A stretch of 64,000 bases of DNA from Maricaulis sp034670125 (GTDB lineage: Bacteria; Pseudomonadota; Alphaproteobacteria; Caulobacterales; Maricaulaceae), in assembly GCF_034670125.1 (NCBI RefSeq), contig NZ_JAXMOC010000008.1, forward strand, positions 1 to 64,000, read 5' to 3'. The position numbers and the translations under genes are program-made. Positions 18,185 to 28,383 of this stretch are shown here, piece by piece. The notes below the pieces were generated by a model. The model saw only the letters and a program-made list of their open reading frames with translations. It was not told the DNA's origin and did no database searches. Numbering within the stretch: the stretch's first letter is position 1; every line of letters starts with the position of its first letter.

Positions 18185-19085
18185 CATTCCCCATCTGGAC
18201 CTGACCGCTTTTCGCGACGGCGATGCGGCCACGCGCCAGGCGTTCGGACGGGACCTGGTGGCCGCCCTGCGCCAATGCGGTTTCATCACCCTGGAAGGTC
18301 ACCGGGTTGATCCGCAGATGATCGAGCGCAGCTATGCGTCTGCGGCCACCTTCTTTGCCCGCCCGGTCGAGGAGAAGATGCGCCATGCCGGCGGGCTGCG
18401 GGGCTATACGCCGTTTGGTCGTGAGCATGCCAAGGATTCGAGCGTTCCCGACCTGAAGGAGTTCTGGCAGATCGGGCATGCCCAGGCCGAGCCGGAAGCG
18501 AAGCTGTCCTGGCCGGATCAGCCGGCTGATTTCCAGACCGTCTTCGAAGCGCTCTTTGACGCCCTGGAAGCGACGGGGCGGGACCTGCTGTCGGCGATCG
18601 CCTTGGGCCTGTCCCTGCCGGAGTACTATTTCGACCCAAGGATCGAGAACGGCACCTCGCTTTTGCGCCTGATCCACTATCCGGAGATTCCGGCATCGGC
18701 CGACCCGCGCTGTGTGCGGGCTGCGGCCCACGAAGACATCAACCTGATCACGCTGCTTGTCGCCGCCCAGGGGGGCGGACTGGAAGTGCTGACGCGAGAC
18801 GGAAACTGGTTGCCTGTCCTCAACGGTCCGCACCACCTGGTCGTGGACACGGGCGACATGATGGCGCGGATCACCAATGGCTTCCTGCCGGCGACGACCC
18901 ATCGCGTGGTCAATCCGGTCGGCCCGAATGTCAGCCGGTATTCCATGCCCTTTTTCGTGCAGCCGCGCGCCGATGTGGTGCTGGAATGCCTGCCCGGCTG
19001 TGCGCAGGACGGCGCCGAACCGCCCGCCCCGATCTCGACCGGAGACTTCCTCGATCAGCGCCTCCGGGAGATCGGCCTGAAGTGA
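18168..19085 (+). CDS. 2OG-Fe(II) oxygenase, isopenicillin N synthase-like
   Basis: A 305-aa non-haem iron oxygenase. The N-terminal DIOX_N region (PHLDLTAF, CGFITLEGH) is followed by the double-stranded beta-helix core with iron ligands His and Asp in AAHEDINLITLL and the distal His in TTHRVVNP; the 2OG-binding Arg is in VSRYSMPF. Two starts fit: ATG 18168 directly abutting GGAG, or TTG 18174 six nt after GGAG; the TTG spacing is better. It overlaps ribokinase and closes the nucleoside-salvage operon, suggesting a substrate such as a base or nucleoside, which is inference. Confidence 0.88.
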   Translation: MTLTDSIPHLDLTAFRDGDAATRQAFGRDLVAALRQCGFITLEGHRVDPQMIERSYASAATFFARPVEEKMRHAGGLRGYTPFGREHAKDSSVPDLKEFWQIGHAQAEPEAKLSWPDQPADFQTVFEALFDALEATGRDLLSAIALGLSLPEYYFDPRIENGTSLLRLIHYPEIPASADPRCVRAAAHEDINLITLLVAAQGGGLEVLTRDGNWLPVLNGPHHLVVDTGDMMARITNGFLPATTHRVVNPVGPNVSRYSMPFFVQPRADVVLECLPGCAQDGAEPPAPISTGDFLDQRLREIGLK

Positions 19086-19090
19086 ACGGA

Positions 19091-19120
19091 GGGACATGTA
19101 CCTTTGGTACGTGTCCCTTT
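19091..19120 (+). terminator. Terminator of nucleoside-salvage operon
   Basis: A 12-bp stem with one mismatch (19091-19102 with 19106-19117), 3-nt loop and TTT tail directly after the oxygenase stop. Confidence 0.7.
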
Positions 19121-19197
19121 GAAAATGCGGGAAAATCCCGGACCCGCAGCCTGCAGATCCCCCTTGGCGTCGCGTCGCGAACCCGCACAATGCCAGG

Positions 19198-19941
19198 ATG
19201 CAACGTCTTCACGTCAATCGTTACATTCTGGGCTGGACCCTGATCGCGCTCTGGCTTGTGCCAGCCGGGTTGCACCAGGCCTTTTTCTCAAACTGGCTGG
19301 AGCAGTTCGACGAGGTCTGGGAAAGCGTGACCGCGCTGCGTAATTTCGTCACAGTCCCGGCGCCGGTCGCGAGCGCCATCAATGCCATAGCCCTGCTGCT
19401 GGGCCCACTTCTTGTGCTGATCTGCGAACCGGCACCGCCGGTCTCGGCACGTCAGACAGCCATCCTGCCCGAACAGCGATTCAGGGCCGGATTGGTCGAT
19501 TTTGCCGCCGCGCAACTCGCCATCGCCCTGCCCGCCCAATTGCTGCTCCTGACACTCAACGAAATGCAGCTTGGGCAGCCTTTTGATCCGGACTGGATCG
19601 GCCTGCCCCGTCTATTCCTTGAACCGTTCAGCCCGGTCGCCTGGCTCATCTACACCGGTTGGCATCTGACGCGGCGCAAGCAGACACTCGGACAATACGT
19701 CAATCGCTACCGGCTCGTGCACCCCGGGCCTGTAACCAGCGCGCGAGAAGTGGTCTATCAGGTCTTCCGCATCTGGTTGCATGCTGCCGGACAGGCTGCC
19801 AGGGATTCGCTCCGCCACCAGCGATCGATCCTGACCTATACCAAGGCCGAGTACGCCGCACTCGACGAGACGGTGACGCCAAACTGGTATTTCAGCGCCG
19901 GCGTGACCACGGAAGTCCTGGACTATGACGCGGGCGAGTAG
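19198..19941 (+). CDS. RDD-like membrane protein
   Basis: A 247-aa protein with about four membrane spans. The segment FRAGLVDFAAAQLAIAL followed later by RRKQTLGQYVNRYRLV gives the R...D span plus the post-span G-Q motif typical of RDD proteins. A soluble C-terminal tail of about 75 residues follows. Its function is unknown. It lies alone between the nucleoside operon and purB. Confidence 0.6.
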   Translation: MQRLHVNRYILGWTLIALWLVPAGLHQAFFSNWLEQFDEVWESVTALRNFVTVPAPVASAINAIALLLGPLLVLICEPAPPVSARQTAILPEQRFRAGLVDFAAAQLAIALPAQLLLLTLNEMQLGQPFDPDWIGLPRLFLEPFSPVAWLIYTGWHLTRRKQTLGQYVNRYRLVHPGPVTSAREVVYQVFRIWLHAAGQAARDSLRHQRSILTYTKAEYAALDETVTPNWYFSAGVTTEVLDYDAGE

Positions 19942-20022
19942 CCAACACCTCCCCCACACTTGACCTTTTCCGCGCCGTGGCGCATCCCCCGCGCTTGCCG
20001 ATGACCTGCCCGGAGCCCGCTC

Positions 20023-21324
<1,302 letters not shown>

Positions 21325-21343
21325 GGGCTCCGATCCTCTGCAA

Positions 21344-21461
21344 TTGTCATCCCCGCTGGACGTCCGGCGAAGGCCGGACGCAAGGCGGGGACCTAACTGT
21401 TCGAACACATAGGTCCCTGACTTTCGCCCTGCCTTCGCAGGGCGTCCATCAGGGATGACAA
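21344..21461. repeat. Palindromic intergenic repeat, copy 1
   Basis: A ~118-bp unit bounded by TTGTCATCCC and its inverse GGGATGACAA, with two internal hairpins and a central TTCGAACACATAGG region. It is the reverse complement of copies at 58154-58272 and 61991-62110, with about 85-90% identity judged by eye. A partial extra end (TTCGAACACA...GGGATGACA) follows at 21479-21500. Confidence 0.9.
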
Positions 21462-21564
21462 GGGTTTGGCGGCAGGTCTTCGAACACAAGCCCGGGATGA
21501 CAAAGCGGTGATATCGCGCACAACCCGGTGGCGAACTGATCCGCACCTCCCTACATTCCCCGCC

Positions 21565-22128
21565 ATGGCCAAGACTCACCCCCATATCGACGATCGCATC
21601 CGCGCCTTCATTGAAAAGCAGAAGATGTTCTTCGTCGCCACCGCCCCGTCGGGAGATGGCGGGCATGTGAACCTGTCGCCCAAGGGCTATGACAGTTTCC
21701 GCATTCTGGGTCCCAATGAGGTCGCCTATCTCGATCTGGGCGGTTCGGGCATCGAGACGCTGGCCCATGTGCGCCAGAATGGCCGCATCACCTTCATGTT
21801 CTGCGCTTTTGAGGGCGCGCCCAACATCCTGCGCCTTTACGGACAGGCCGAGGCGGTGTCGTTTGACGAGCCGGGCTTTGCCGACAAGCTCGCCCTCTTT
21901 CCGGACTTTCCCAAGGCCCGCACTATCTTCACGGCGACCATCGACCGCATCCAGGACAGTTGCGGCTGGGGCGTGCCCTTCTACGAGTTCACCGGCGAGC
22001 GCGACCAGCTGGTGCGCGTCAACGCCCACCGCTCCGACGAGGACTGGTCAGCGCGGCGCTATGAAAGCAATGCGGTCTCGATCGACGGCATCCCCGGACT
22101 GGTCAAACCTGAAACCGCAACCGAGTAA
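21565..22128 (+). CDS. Pyridoxamine 5'-phosphate oxidase-fold protein
   Basis: A 187-aa flavin-binding split-barrel protein. The N-terminal pattern FFVATAPSGDGGHVNLSPKGYDSFRI and the downstream LGGSGIETLAHVRQNGRITFMFCAF match the family of PPOX-class FMN-binding proteins, not PdxH itself. Substrate unknown. ATG 21565 is the natural start; the upstream open frame runs into the palindromic repeat. A thioredoxin-like gene follows 6 nt later. Confidence 0.8.
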   Translation: MAKTHPHIDDRIRAFIEKQKMFFVATAPSGDGGHVNLSPKGYDSFRILGPNEVAYLDLGGSGIETLAHVRQNGRITFMFCAFEGAPNILRLYGQAEAVSFDEPGFADKLALFPDFPKARTIFTATIDRIQDSCGWGVPFYEFTGERDQLVRVNAHRSDEDWSARRYESNAVSIDGIPGLVKPETATE

Positions 22129-22134
22129 GACACC

Positions 22135-22596
22135 ATGCGTTTGAGCCTCGTCCTGATCGGCCTGATGGCCGCCTTCCTGGCCCCCAATTTCTTCCGCGGA
22201 AACTGGGACAGTGCCGCTGTGGCCAGCGTATCGGAGCCGGCGAGCGAGCCGCGCCTGGTTGCGGCCATGTTCCGCTCCTCCTGGTGTTCAGCCTGCCGGA
22301 TCATCGAACCGCGCGTCGAGGATGTCCGTGAGGAATACGAAGACGCGGCTGTGGATTGGGTGAAATTCGACTTCACCCTGGGCCGCCGTGGCGCATTGCG
22401 CGAAATGGCCGAGGCCGAGGGCCTGCTGTCCATCTATGACGATGCCGCCGGCTCGACCGGTTTCATGTTGCTGATTGATCGCGAGACCGGCCAGGTCTTC
22501 GAGATGATCACCATGGATTACGGCCGCGACCAGATCCGCGAGGCGCTGGATCGCTGGCTGCATGTCGTCGAGCGGCTTGAGGCCGAGGGCGTCTGA
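22135..22596 (+). CDS. Thioredoxin-like exported protein
   Basis: A 153-aa protein with an N-terminal signal/anchor (residues 3-17) and a thioredoxin-like domain whose redox site is W-C-S-A-C at about residues 50-54. The rest of the fold is recognisable (VDWVKFDFTLG, STGFMLLIDRETG). It likely acts in the periplasm as a thiol oxidoreductase. Six nt separate it from the PPOX-like gene. Confidence 0.75.
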   Translation: MRLSLVLIGLMAAFLAPNFFRGNWDSAAVASVSEPASEPRLVAAMFRSSWCSACRIIEPRVEDVREEYEDAAVDWVKFDFTLGRRGALREMAEAEGLLSIYDDAAGSTGFMLLIDRETGQVFEMITMDYGRDQIREALDRWLHVVERLEAEGV

Positions 22597-22621
22597 CCTC
22601 TCACCTCAGCTTTGACCACAA

Positions 22622-22648
22622 AAAAGCCCCGGCATGACCGGGGCTTTT
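22622..22648. terminator. Bidirectional terminator
   Basis: An 11-bp stem AAAAGCCCCGG / CCGGGGCTTTT with 5-nt loop lies between the thioredoxin-like gene (+) and the DUF1476 gene (-); A and T runs on either side serve both strands. Confidence 0.85.
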
Positions 22649-22671
22649 CGTTGCAGCGCTTTGCCGAAGGA

Positions 22672-22995
22672 TCAGCCTTCCGAGCGGATCTGCTCGCGTG
22701 CCTTGATCAGCAGGTCGTCCATTTCCTTGCGCAGGAGATGGTCGGACAGCTCGACACCCTTGGCGTCAAAATCGCCGCGCACCTTGCGGAAGACGTCATC
22801 ATCACCGGCTTCCTCGAAATCGGCGACCACGACGGTCTTGGCATAGGCTTCGGCCTCCTGGCCGTCCATGCCCATTTTCTCGGCCGCCCACAGGCCCAGA
22901 AGCTTGCAGCGGCGGGCGTTGGCCTTGAACTCGATCTCCTGATCGTGCGCGAACTTGTTCTCGAAGCCTTTTTCGCGATCATTGATGCCCGACAT
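22672..22995 (-). CDS. DUF1476 protein: F1-ATPase inhibitor subunit zeta
   Basis: A 107-aa protein matching DUF1476 over its length: the N-terminal INDREKGFENKFAHDQE motif and the acidic/helical rest (VVVADFEEAGDDDV, LLRKEMDD). In Paracoccus and other alphaproteobacteria this family is the zeta subunit that inhibits ATP hydrolysis by F1-ATPase through its N-terminal helix. ATG 22995 has AAGGAGAG about 5 nt upstream. It is transcribed opposite to the flanking purine genes. Confidence 0.9.
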   Translation of the reverse strand: MSGINDREKGFENKFAHDQEIEFKANARRCKLLGLWAAEKMGMDGQEAEAYAKTVVVADFEEAGDDDVFRKVRGDFDAKGVELSDHLLRKEMDDLLIKAREQIRSEG

Positions 22996-23251
22996 GGGTC
23001 TCTCCTTGAGGACGGTCGTTTGGGACAGTTGTGTTGCTTGTTGAGTAGCTTGGCGGCGCCGCCAAATCAATCTTTGCGCGGTTGTCCGTGGCAGCTCCAT
23101 GCCGCACCGCGACAAGAGATTGCGCCGCACGCCCGCGAAGGATAATTTCAGCCTCCGATACGCGGTCCGGTCTTCGATTCGGGCCGCGTCGTGCTTTTCC
23201 ATGGCCGGTTGTCCGCTGGGGGCGGCCGGGCCCGCCTCTGGAGCGCCCATC

Positions 23252-24028
23252 ATGTCCCGTCGCAAGATGATTTACGAAGGCAAGGCCAAGATCCTCTATG
23301 AGGGTCCCGAGCCGGGCACCATCGTCCAGTATTTCAAGGACGACGCCACCGCTTTCAACAACCAGAAGAAGGCGACGCTGGAAGGCAAGGGCGTGCTCAA
23401 CAACCGGATCTCCGAGCATATCATGCTCGGCCTCGGCCGGATCGGCATTCCCACCCATTTCCTCAAGCGCCTGAACATGCGCGAACAATTGGTCCGCCAG
23501 GTCGAGATCATTCCGCTGGAAGTGGTCTGCCGCAATGTCGCCGCCGGCTCGATCAGCACCCGCCTGGGCGTGCCCGAGGGCGATCAATTGCCGCGCTCCA
23601 TCGTCGAATTCTACTACAAGAAGGACGAGCTGGGCGATCCGATGATCTCGGAAGAGCACATCACCGCCTTCAACTGGGCCACCCATCAGGAGATCGACGA
23701 CATGATGGCGATGACCCTGCGGGTCAACGACTTCCTGTGCGGCCTGTTCACCGGCGCCGGCATCCGCCTGGTCGACTTCAAGCTGGAATTCGGTCGCCAT
23801 TATGAAGGCGACATGGTGCGCACCGTGCTGGCCGACGAGATCAGCCCGGACAGCTGCCGCCTGTGGGATCTCGAGACCAACGAGAAAATGGACAAGGACC
23901 GCTTCCGCCGCGACATGGGCAATGTCACCGAAGCCTATGCCGAAGTCGCCCGCCGTCTCGGCATCATGAAGGAGAGCGGCCAGGGCGCCGCCAATGGTGA
24001 TGTCGGCAAGAGCGACGCCGCGAAGTAG
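23252..24028 (+). CDS. purC: SAICAR synthetase
   Basis: A 258-aa enzyme joining CAIR and aspartate in purine synthesis. Signatures: EGKAKILYEGPE at the N-terminus (ATP-binding), the NNRISEHIM segment, LEVVCRNVAAGS, and DFKLEFGR with ADEISPDSCRLWD. ATG 23252 follows GGAG by 8 nt; the upstream in-frame extension is Arg/Ala-rich and unlike the family. It heads a group purC-purS-DUF4253-purQ-purL on one strand. Confidence 0.95.
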   Translation: MSRRKMIYEGKAKILYEGPEPGTIVQYFKDDATAFNNQKKATLEGKGVLNNRISEHIMLGLGRIGIPTHFLKRLNMREQLVRQVEIIPLEVVCRNVAAGSISTRLGVPEGDQLPRSIVEFYYKKDELGDPMISEEHITAFNWATHQEIDDMMAMTLRVNDFLCGLFTGAGIRLVDFKLEFGRHYEGDMVRTVLADEISPDSCRLWDLETNEKMDKDRFRRDMGNVTEAYAEVARRLGIMKESGQGAANGDVGKSDAAK

Positions 24029-24030
24029 GT

Positions 24031-24180
24031 CCTCGCCCTTGATGGGCGAGGTGGATCGTCGCGAAAGCGGCGAGACGGAGTGGGTGATCGGCGGCCGGTG
24101 CCGGAACGCTGCGCGTTTCACCCGATCCGACCCGACGCGACGCGCCGGCCCACTTTCCTACCCTGTGGGGAAGAAAAGGC
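24031..24180. repeat. Repeat-like palindromic sequence in the purC-purS gap
   Basis: The 261-bp gap holds a hairpin CCTCGCCC/GGGCGAGG (24031-24038 with 24044-24051) followed by a GTGGATCGTCGCGAAAGCGGCGAGACGG-like hairpin region (24051-24080). This layout resembles palindromic repeats common in alphaproteobacterial intergenic DNA; no second copy is present in this window. No gene is seen here. Confidence 0.4.
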
Positions 24181-24289
24181 ACAACGCACCCCTGCCCTGC
24201 TGAATCACCATGGGCTGCGAATTGCGCGCGCGACGACTCCGCTTTATGCAGGGGCCAAATGTCGTGACCAGCACAAGCGAGTCGAGCCC

Positions 24290-24529
24290 GTGAAAGCGAA
24301 AATCCACGTGTATCTGAAACCCGGCGTTCTGGACCCTCAGGGAGCCGCCGTTGCCGGCGCCCTGCACAATATGGGTTATGACGAGGTCGAAGCCGTCCGC
24401 CAGGGCAAGCTGATCGAGCTGGACCTGAGCGGCGATGACGCCGAAGCGGCCCGCAAGCGCGTTGACGAGATGTGCGCCAAACTCCTCTCCAACCCGGTGA
24501 TCGAGAGCTACTCGATCGAACTGGCGTAG
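24290..24529 (+). CDS. purS: FGAM synthase subunit PurS
   Basis: A 79-aa protein, the usual PurS length. It begins at GTG 24290 (VKAKIHVYLKPGVLDPQG), and has the family's GYDEVEAVRQGKLIEL strand and SNPVIESYSIEL end. PurS bridges PurQ and PurL in the three-part FGAM synthetase. The next gene, a DUF4253 protein, starts 11 nt after its stop and separates it from purQ. Confidence 0.92.
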   Translation: MKAKIHVYLKPGVLDPQGAAVAGALHNMGYDEVEAVRQGKLIELDLSGDDAEAARKRVDEMCAKLLSNPVIESYSIELA

Positions 24530-24540
24530 GAGAGGCCGGG

Positions 24541-25383
24541 TTGGGCCTGCGTGATCTTCTGCTCTGGTTGTTTACTGGTCGACCGCTTCCGCGAAAGTCA
24601 GACCCAAGCATTACAGAGGCCGACTTTGGCGGCGATGTTTCCCACCGGGAACCGGTCGTCGACGAAGTTGAGCTCGCAAAGCTAGTCGAGGCAGCATTTC
24701 CTTTTGAGGTAGTCACAGCAGCCGGCGCGGTAGCAGAAGCAGAACGCCAGAGTCTCGCTGCAAAGCCCGGGCGATGCGCCGCCCACCTGGGTGACCGGGA
24801 CAATTTTCTGACCCTCGCAAGCATTTTTCATACGCCGACATCCGGCATCCAAAACCTACGCTCGCCATCCGACATTGTCATGGCTTCCGCCGACATTGAC
24901 CTCGCTGCATTCAGCAAGACGCCGGTTGGCATCGACGCGAGTGATCTGCCCGATTTGATGAAGGAGATCAGTGGAGCTTGGCCTGCCGAGGCGGAAGCCC
25001 TCAATGGCCCACTGGCCGTCACAAGCCCGCTAACCAATCAACCACACTCGCTGACCTACATCGGCGTATTTCCTACAGATGACGAAACCGAGATCCCTGC
25101 ACTCTTGCGCTGGGGCGCGTGGAACGATTGCCCTGCACCCGAAGTTCACGTGGCCCACCTCCGCGGCTGGCGGGACGCCTATGGCGCTAAGCTGGTGTCG
25201 ATAACGCGTGACACAATCGAGCTAAGAGTGGACAGGCGCCCCGCATCGCGCGAGGAAGCGCTGGAACTCGCGCGCCAACATTTCGCCTACTGCCCGGACA
25301 TTGTCCTCCAAGGCACGCAAACCATCGAAGCGCTAGCCGCCAGTCTCATGCAGAGCGACTGGTGGTTTTTTTGGTGGGATTAG
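24541..25383 (+). CDS. DUF4253 domain protein inserted in the pur operon
   Basis: A 280-aa protein. Its C-terminal ~110 residues match DUF4253: RWGAWNDCPAPEVHVAHL, AYGAKLVSITRDTIELRV, REEALELARQHFAYCPDIV and a terminal WWFFWWD. The N-terminal ~170 residues are not recognised. The start is TTG 24541 with AGGAG at -14 to -10. It sits 11 nt after purS and ends 38 nt before purQ. Codon use in the first half is visibly less GC-rich than in the purine genes, suggesting an insertion. DUF4253 has no known activity; in other genomes it occurs in scattered contexts, some resembling immunity-type proteins, which is not established. Confidence 0.75.
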   Translation: MGLRDLLLWLFTGRPLPRKSDPSITEADFGGDVSHREPVVDEVELAKLVEAAFPFEVVTAAGAVAEAERQSLAAKPGRCAAHLGDRDNFLTLASIFHTPTSGIQNLRSPSDIVMASADIDLAAFSKTPVGIDASDLPDLMKEISGAWPAEAEALNGPLAVTSPLTNQPHSLTYIGVFPTDDETEIPALLRWGAWNDCPAPEVHVAHLRGWRDAYGAKLVSITRDTIELRVDRRPASREEALELARQHFAYCPDIVLQGTQTIEALAASLMQSDWWFFWWD

Positions 25384-25421
25384 GGCATCAAGCGCCAACC
25401 GATACAGGGACACAACACAGT

Positions 25422-26084
25422 ATGAAATCCGCCGTCATCGTCTTCCCGGGCTCGAATTGTGATCGTGATGCCCACGACGCGATCGAGAAAGTCACGGGCC
25501 ACAAGCCGGCCATGGTCTGGCACCAGGACAGTGACCTGCCCGAGGGCACGGAATTTGTCATGGTGCCCGGCGGGTTTTCCTATGGCGATTATCTGCGCTG
25601 CGGTTCGATGGCCTCGCGCTCGGCGATCATGCCGGCCATTGTCGCCCACGCCGCGACCGGTGCGCCGCTGCTGGGCGTGTGCAACGGCTTCCAGATTCTC
25701 ACCGAGAGCGGACTTCTGCCAGGCGCACTGATGCGCAATGCCGGGCTGAAATTCGTCTGCGAGAAGGCGCCGCTCACCGTCGAGAACGCCAACACGCAAT
25801 TCACCTCACGCTATGAGGCCGGCGCCCGGCTTCTGGTGCCGATTGCCCATCATGACGGCAACTACTTCGCCGACGACGCCACGCTCGACCGCATCGAGGG
25901 CGAAGGCCAGGTGGTGTTCCGCTATGGCAAAAACCCCAATGGCTCGGCCCGCGACATCGCCGGCATCACCAATGAGCAGGGCAATGTGATGGGCATGATG
26001 CCCCACCCGGAACGCGCCGTGGACACCGGCCATGGCGGCACGGATGGGCTGGCGCTGTTTGAATCTCTCCTCGGGAGTGCGTGA
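25422..26084 (+). CDS. purQ: FGAM synthase, glutaminase subunit PurQ
   Basis: A 220-aa class I glutamine amidotransferase feeding ammonia to PurL. The nucleophile Cys is in GVCNGFQIL (about residue 86) and the His/Glu pair in MMPHPERAVD (about 193-202). ATG 25422. Its stop overlaps the purL start region (GTGA). Confidence 0.95.
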   Translation: MKSAVIVFPGSNCDRDAHDAIEKVTGHKPAMVWHQDSDLPEGTEFVMVPGGFSYGDYLRCGSMASRSAIMPAIVAHAATGAPLLGVCNGFQILTESGLLPGALMRNAGLKFVCEKAPLTVENANTQFTSRYEAGARLLVPIAHHDGNYFADDATLDRIEGEGQVVFRYGKNPNGSARDIAGITNEQGNVMGMMPHPERAVDTGHGGTDGLALFESLLGSA

Positions 26085-28312
26085 CGATGACCCAATACGC
26101 CGAAGGCATCACCGCCGAGATCGTCAAGGAACACGGTATCAATGACGCCGAATACGCCGTCATTCTGGACCGTCTGGGCCGGGCGCCGAACCTTGTGGAG
26201 CTGGGGATTTTCTCGGTCATGTGGTCCGAGCACTGTTCCTACAAGTCCTCGCGCGCGCATCTGGGCCGTCTGCCGACTTCCGGCGAGAAGGTGATCCAGG
26301 GGCCGGGCGAGAATGCCGGTGTGATTGATATCGGCGATGGTCAGGCCTGCATCTTCAAGATGGAAAGCCATAACCACCCCTCCTTCATTGAGCCCTATCA
26401 GGGCGCGGCGACGGGTGTCGGCGGCATTTTGCGCGATGTCTTCACCATGGGCGCGCGGCCAGTAGCGTTGATGAATGCGCTGCGCTTTGGCGCGCCGGAA
26501 CACAAGAAGACCACGCATCTGGTCTCTGGTGTGGTGGCTGGCATTGGCGGTTACGGCAATTGCGTCGGCGTGCCGACCGTGGGCGGCGAGACCAATTTCC
26601 ATGCCGGCTATAACGGCAATATCCTGGTCAATGCGATGGCCGTCGGCCTCGCGGATGCCGACAATATCTTCTACGCCCGCGGCGCCGAGCCTGGCCAGCC
26701 GATCGTCTATGTCGGCTCAAAGACCGGCCGCGACGGCATTCATGGCGCGACCATGGCTTCGGCCGAGTTTGACGACCAGTCCGAGGAAAAGCGTCCCACC
26801 GTCCAGGTCGGTGACCCCTTCACCGAGAAAAAGCTGATCGAGGCCTGTCTCGAACTGATGGCCACCGACGCCATCGCCGCGATCCAGGACATGGGGGCGG
26901 CCGGCCTCACCTCCTCCTCGGTCGAAATGGCCGACAAGGGCGGGATCGGCATTGCGCTGGACATGGACAAGGTGCCCCAGCGCGAAACCAATATGACGAC
27001 CTATGAGATGATGCTCTCGGAAAGCCAGGAGCGGATGCTGGTCATCATGAAGCCGGGTCGCGAGGACGTCGCTTACGAGATCTTCCGCAAATGGGAACTC
27101 GATGTCGCGGTGATCGGCGAGACCACGAATACCGGCCGCATGGTGCTCACCCACAAGGGCGAGACCGTCTGCGATATCCCGGTCGCGCCGCTGGCCGACG
27201 ACGCCCCGAAATATGAGCGCCCCTATTTTGCGCCGGAAGTGCGCGCCCAGCTCAATGCCAAGGACGTCGCCCAGCCCTCACACATGGGCGAGGTGCTGCT
27301 GAAGCTCATGTCGAGCCCGGACATGGCCTCCAAGGCGTGGATCTGGAAACAGTATGACCGTCACGTCATGGCCGACACGGCCGCCTCGTCGGAAGACCCG
27401 TCGGATGCCGCCATTGTCCGCGTGCATGGAACGAAGAAGGCGCTGGCCATCACCACGGATTGCACGCCGCGCTATTGTTTTGCCAACCCGTTCGAGGGCG
27501 GCAAGCAGGCTGTCGCCGAAGCCTGGCGCAATCTGACCGCCACCGGTGCCGACCCGATCGCCATCACCGATTGTCTCAATTTCGGCAATCCGGAACGTGA
27601 GGAAATCATGGGCCAGTTCGTCGGCTGTATCGACGGCATGGCCGAGGCCTGCGCCAAGCTCGACTTCCCGGTCGTGTCGGGCAATGTCAGCCTCTACAAC
27701 GAGACCAATGGCGTCGCCATTCCGCCGACGCCGGCGATTGGCGGGGTTGGCCTGATCCCGGACATGGACCAGCGGGCCCATTTCGGTGGCATGCGCGAAG
27801 GCGATATCCTGATCGTGGTCGGCGAGACCGAAGGCGCGCTGGGCGCCTCGGTCTATCTGAAGGTAATCGAGAACCGCGAAGATGGCGGTGCGCCGCTGGT
27901 CGATCTCGATGTCGAGAAAGCCAATGGTGACTTCGTCCGCGGGCAGATCCGCTCGGGCCGCATCTCGGCCTGTCATGACCTGTCCGATGGCGGCCTCGCC
28001 TGCGCCGCGGCCGACATGGCGCTGGCCTCGGACATGGGCATCAAGCTGGCCCATGAAGGCCCGGTTCCGATGCACGGCTATCTCTTCGGTGAGGACCAGG
28101 GCCGTTATCTGCTGGCTGCCGCCAAGGAAGACGCCATCGCCATCCTGCAGGACGCCAAGGCCGACGGTGTGCCCGTCCATGTGGTCGGCCTCGCCGGCGG
28201 CACGGCGGTGACCGTCAATGGCGCCCACCCTCTGGAGCTGGACCGCCTGCGCGCGGCCTGGGACGGCTGGATGCCCGGCCTGATGGACCAGTTGGTCGAA
28301 GCAGCGGAATAG
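26081..28312 (+). CDS. purL: FGAM synthase, large subunit PurL
   Basis: A 743-aa small-type PurL, which needs PurS and PurQ. Motifs: WSEHCSYKSSR near residue 45, the ATP/metal segment MESHNHPSFIEPYQGAATGVGG near 90-110, and duplicated AIR-synthase halves. Either GTG 26081 (GGGAG 4 nt upstream) or ATG 26087 may start it; they differ by two residues. A strong terminator follows. Confidence 0.95.
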   Translation: MTMTQYAEGITAEIVKEHGINDAEYAVILDRLGRAPNLVELGIFSVMWSEHCSYKSSRAHLGRLPTSGEKVIQGPGENAGVIDIGDGQACIFKMESHNHPSFIEPYQGAATGVGGILRDVFTMGARPVALMNALRFGAPEHKKTTHLVSGVVAGIGGYGNCVGVPTVGGETNFHAGYNGNILVNAMAVGLADADNIFYARGAEPGQPIVYVGSKTGRDGIHGATMASAEFDDQSEEKRPTVQVGDPFTEKKLIEACLELMATDAIAAIQDMGAAGLTSSSVEMADKGGIGIALDMDKVPQRETNMTTYEMMLSESQERMLVIMKPGREDVAYEIFRKWELDVAVIGETTNTGRMVLTHKGETVCDIPVAPLADDAPKYERPYFAPEVRAQLNAKDVAQPSHMGEVLLKLMSSPDMASKAWIWKQYDRHVMADTAASSEDPSDAAIVRVHGTKKALAITTDCTPRYCFANPFEGGKQAVAEAWRNLTATGADPIAITDCLNFGNPEREEIMGQFVGCIDGMAEACAKLDFPVVSGNVSLYNETNGVAIPPTPAIGGVGLIPDMDQRAHFGGMREGDILIVVGETEGALGASVYLKVIENREDGGAPLVDLDVEKANGDFVRGQIRSGRISACHDLSDGGLACAAADMALASDMGIKLAHEGPVPMHGYLFGEDQGRYLLAAAKEDAIAILQDAKADGVPVHVVGLAGGTAVTVNGAHPLELDRLRAAWDGWMPGLMDQLVEAAE

Positions 28313-28333
28313 ACCGACGCTCTACCCAACAAG

Positions 28334-28365
28334 AAAAAGCCGCCGCAATCTTGCGGCGGCTTTTT
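28334..28365. terminator. Bidirectional terminator after purL
   Basis: A 15-nt arm (28334-28348) is perfectly complementary to 28351-28365; its GC core and flanking A5/T5 runs can stop both purL (+) and the convergent XRE gene (-). Confidence 0.92.
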
Positions 28366-28383
28366 CGTTTCAGCCTCAACCGC

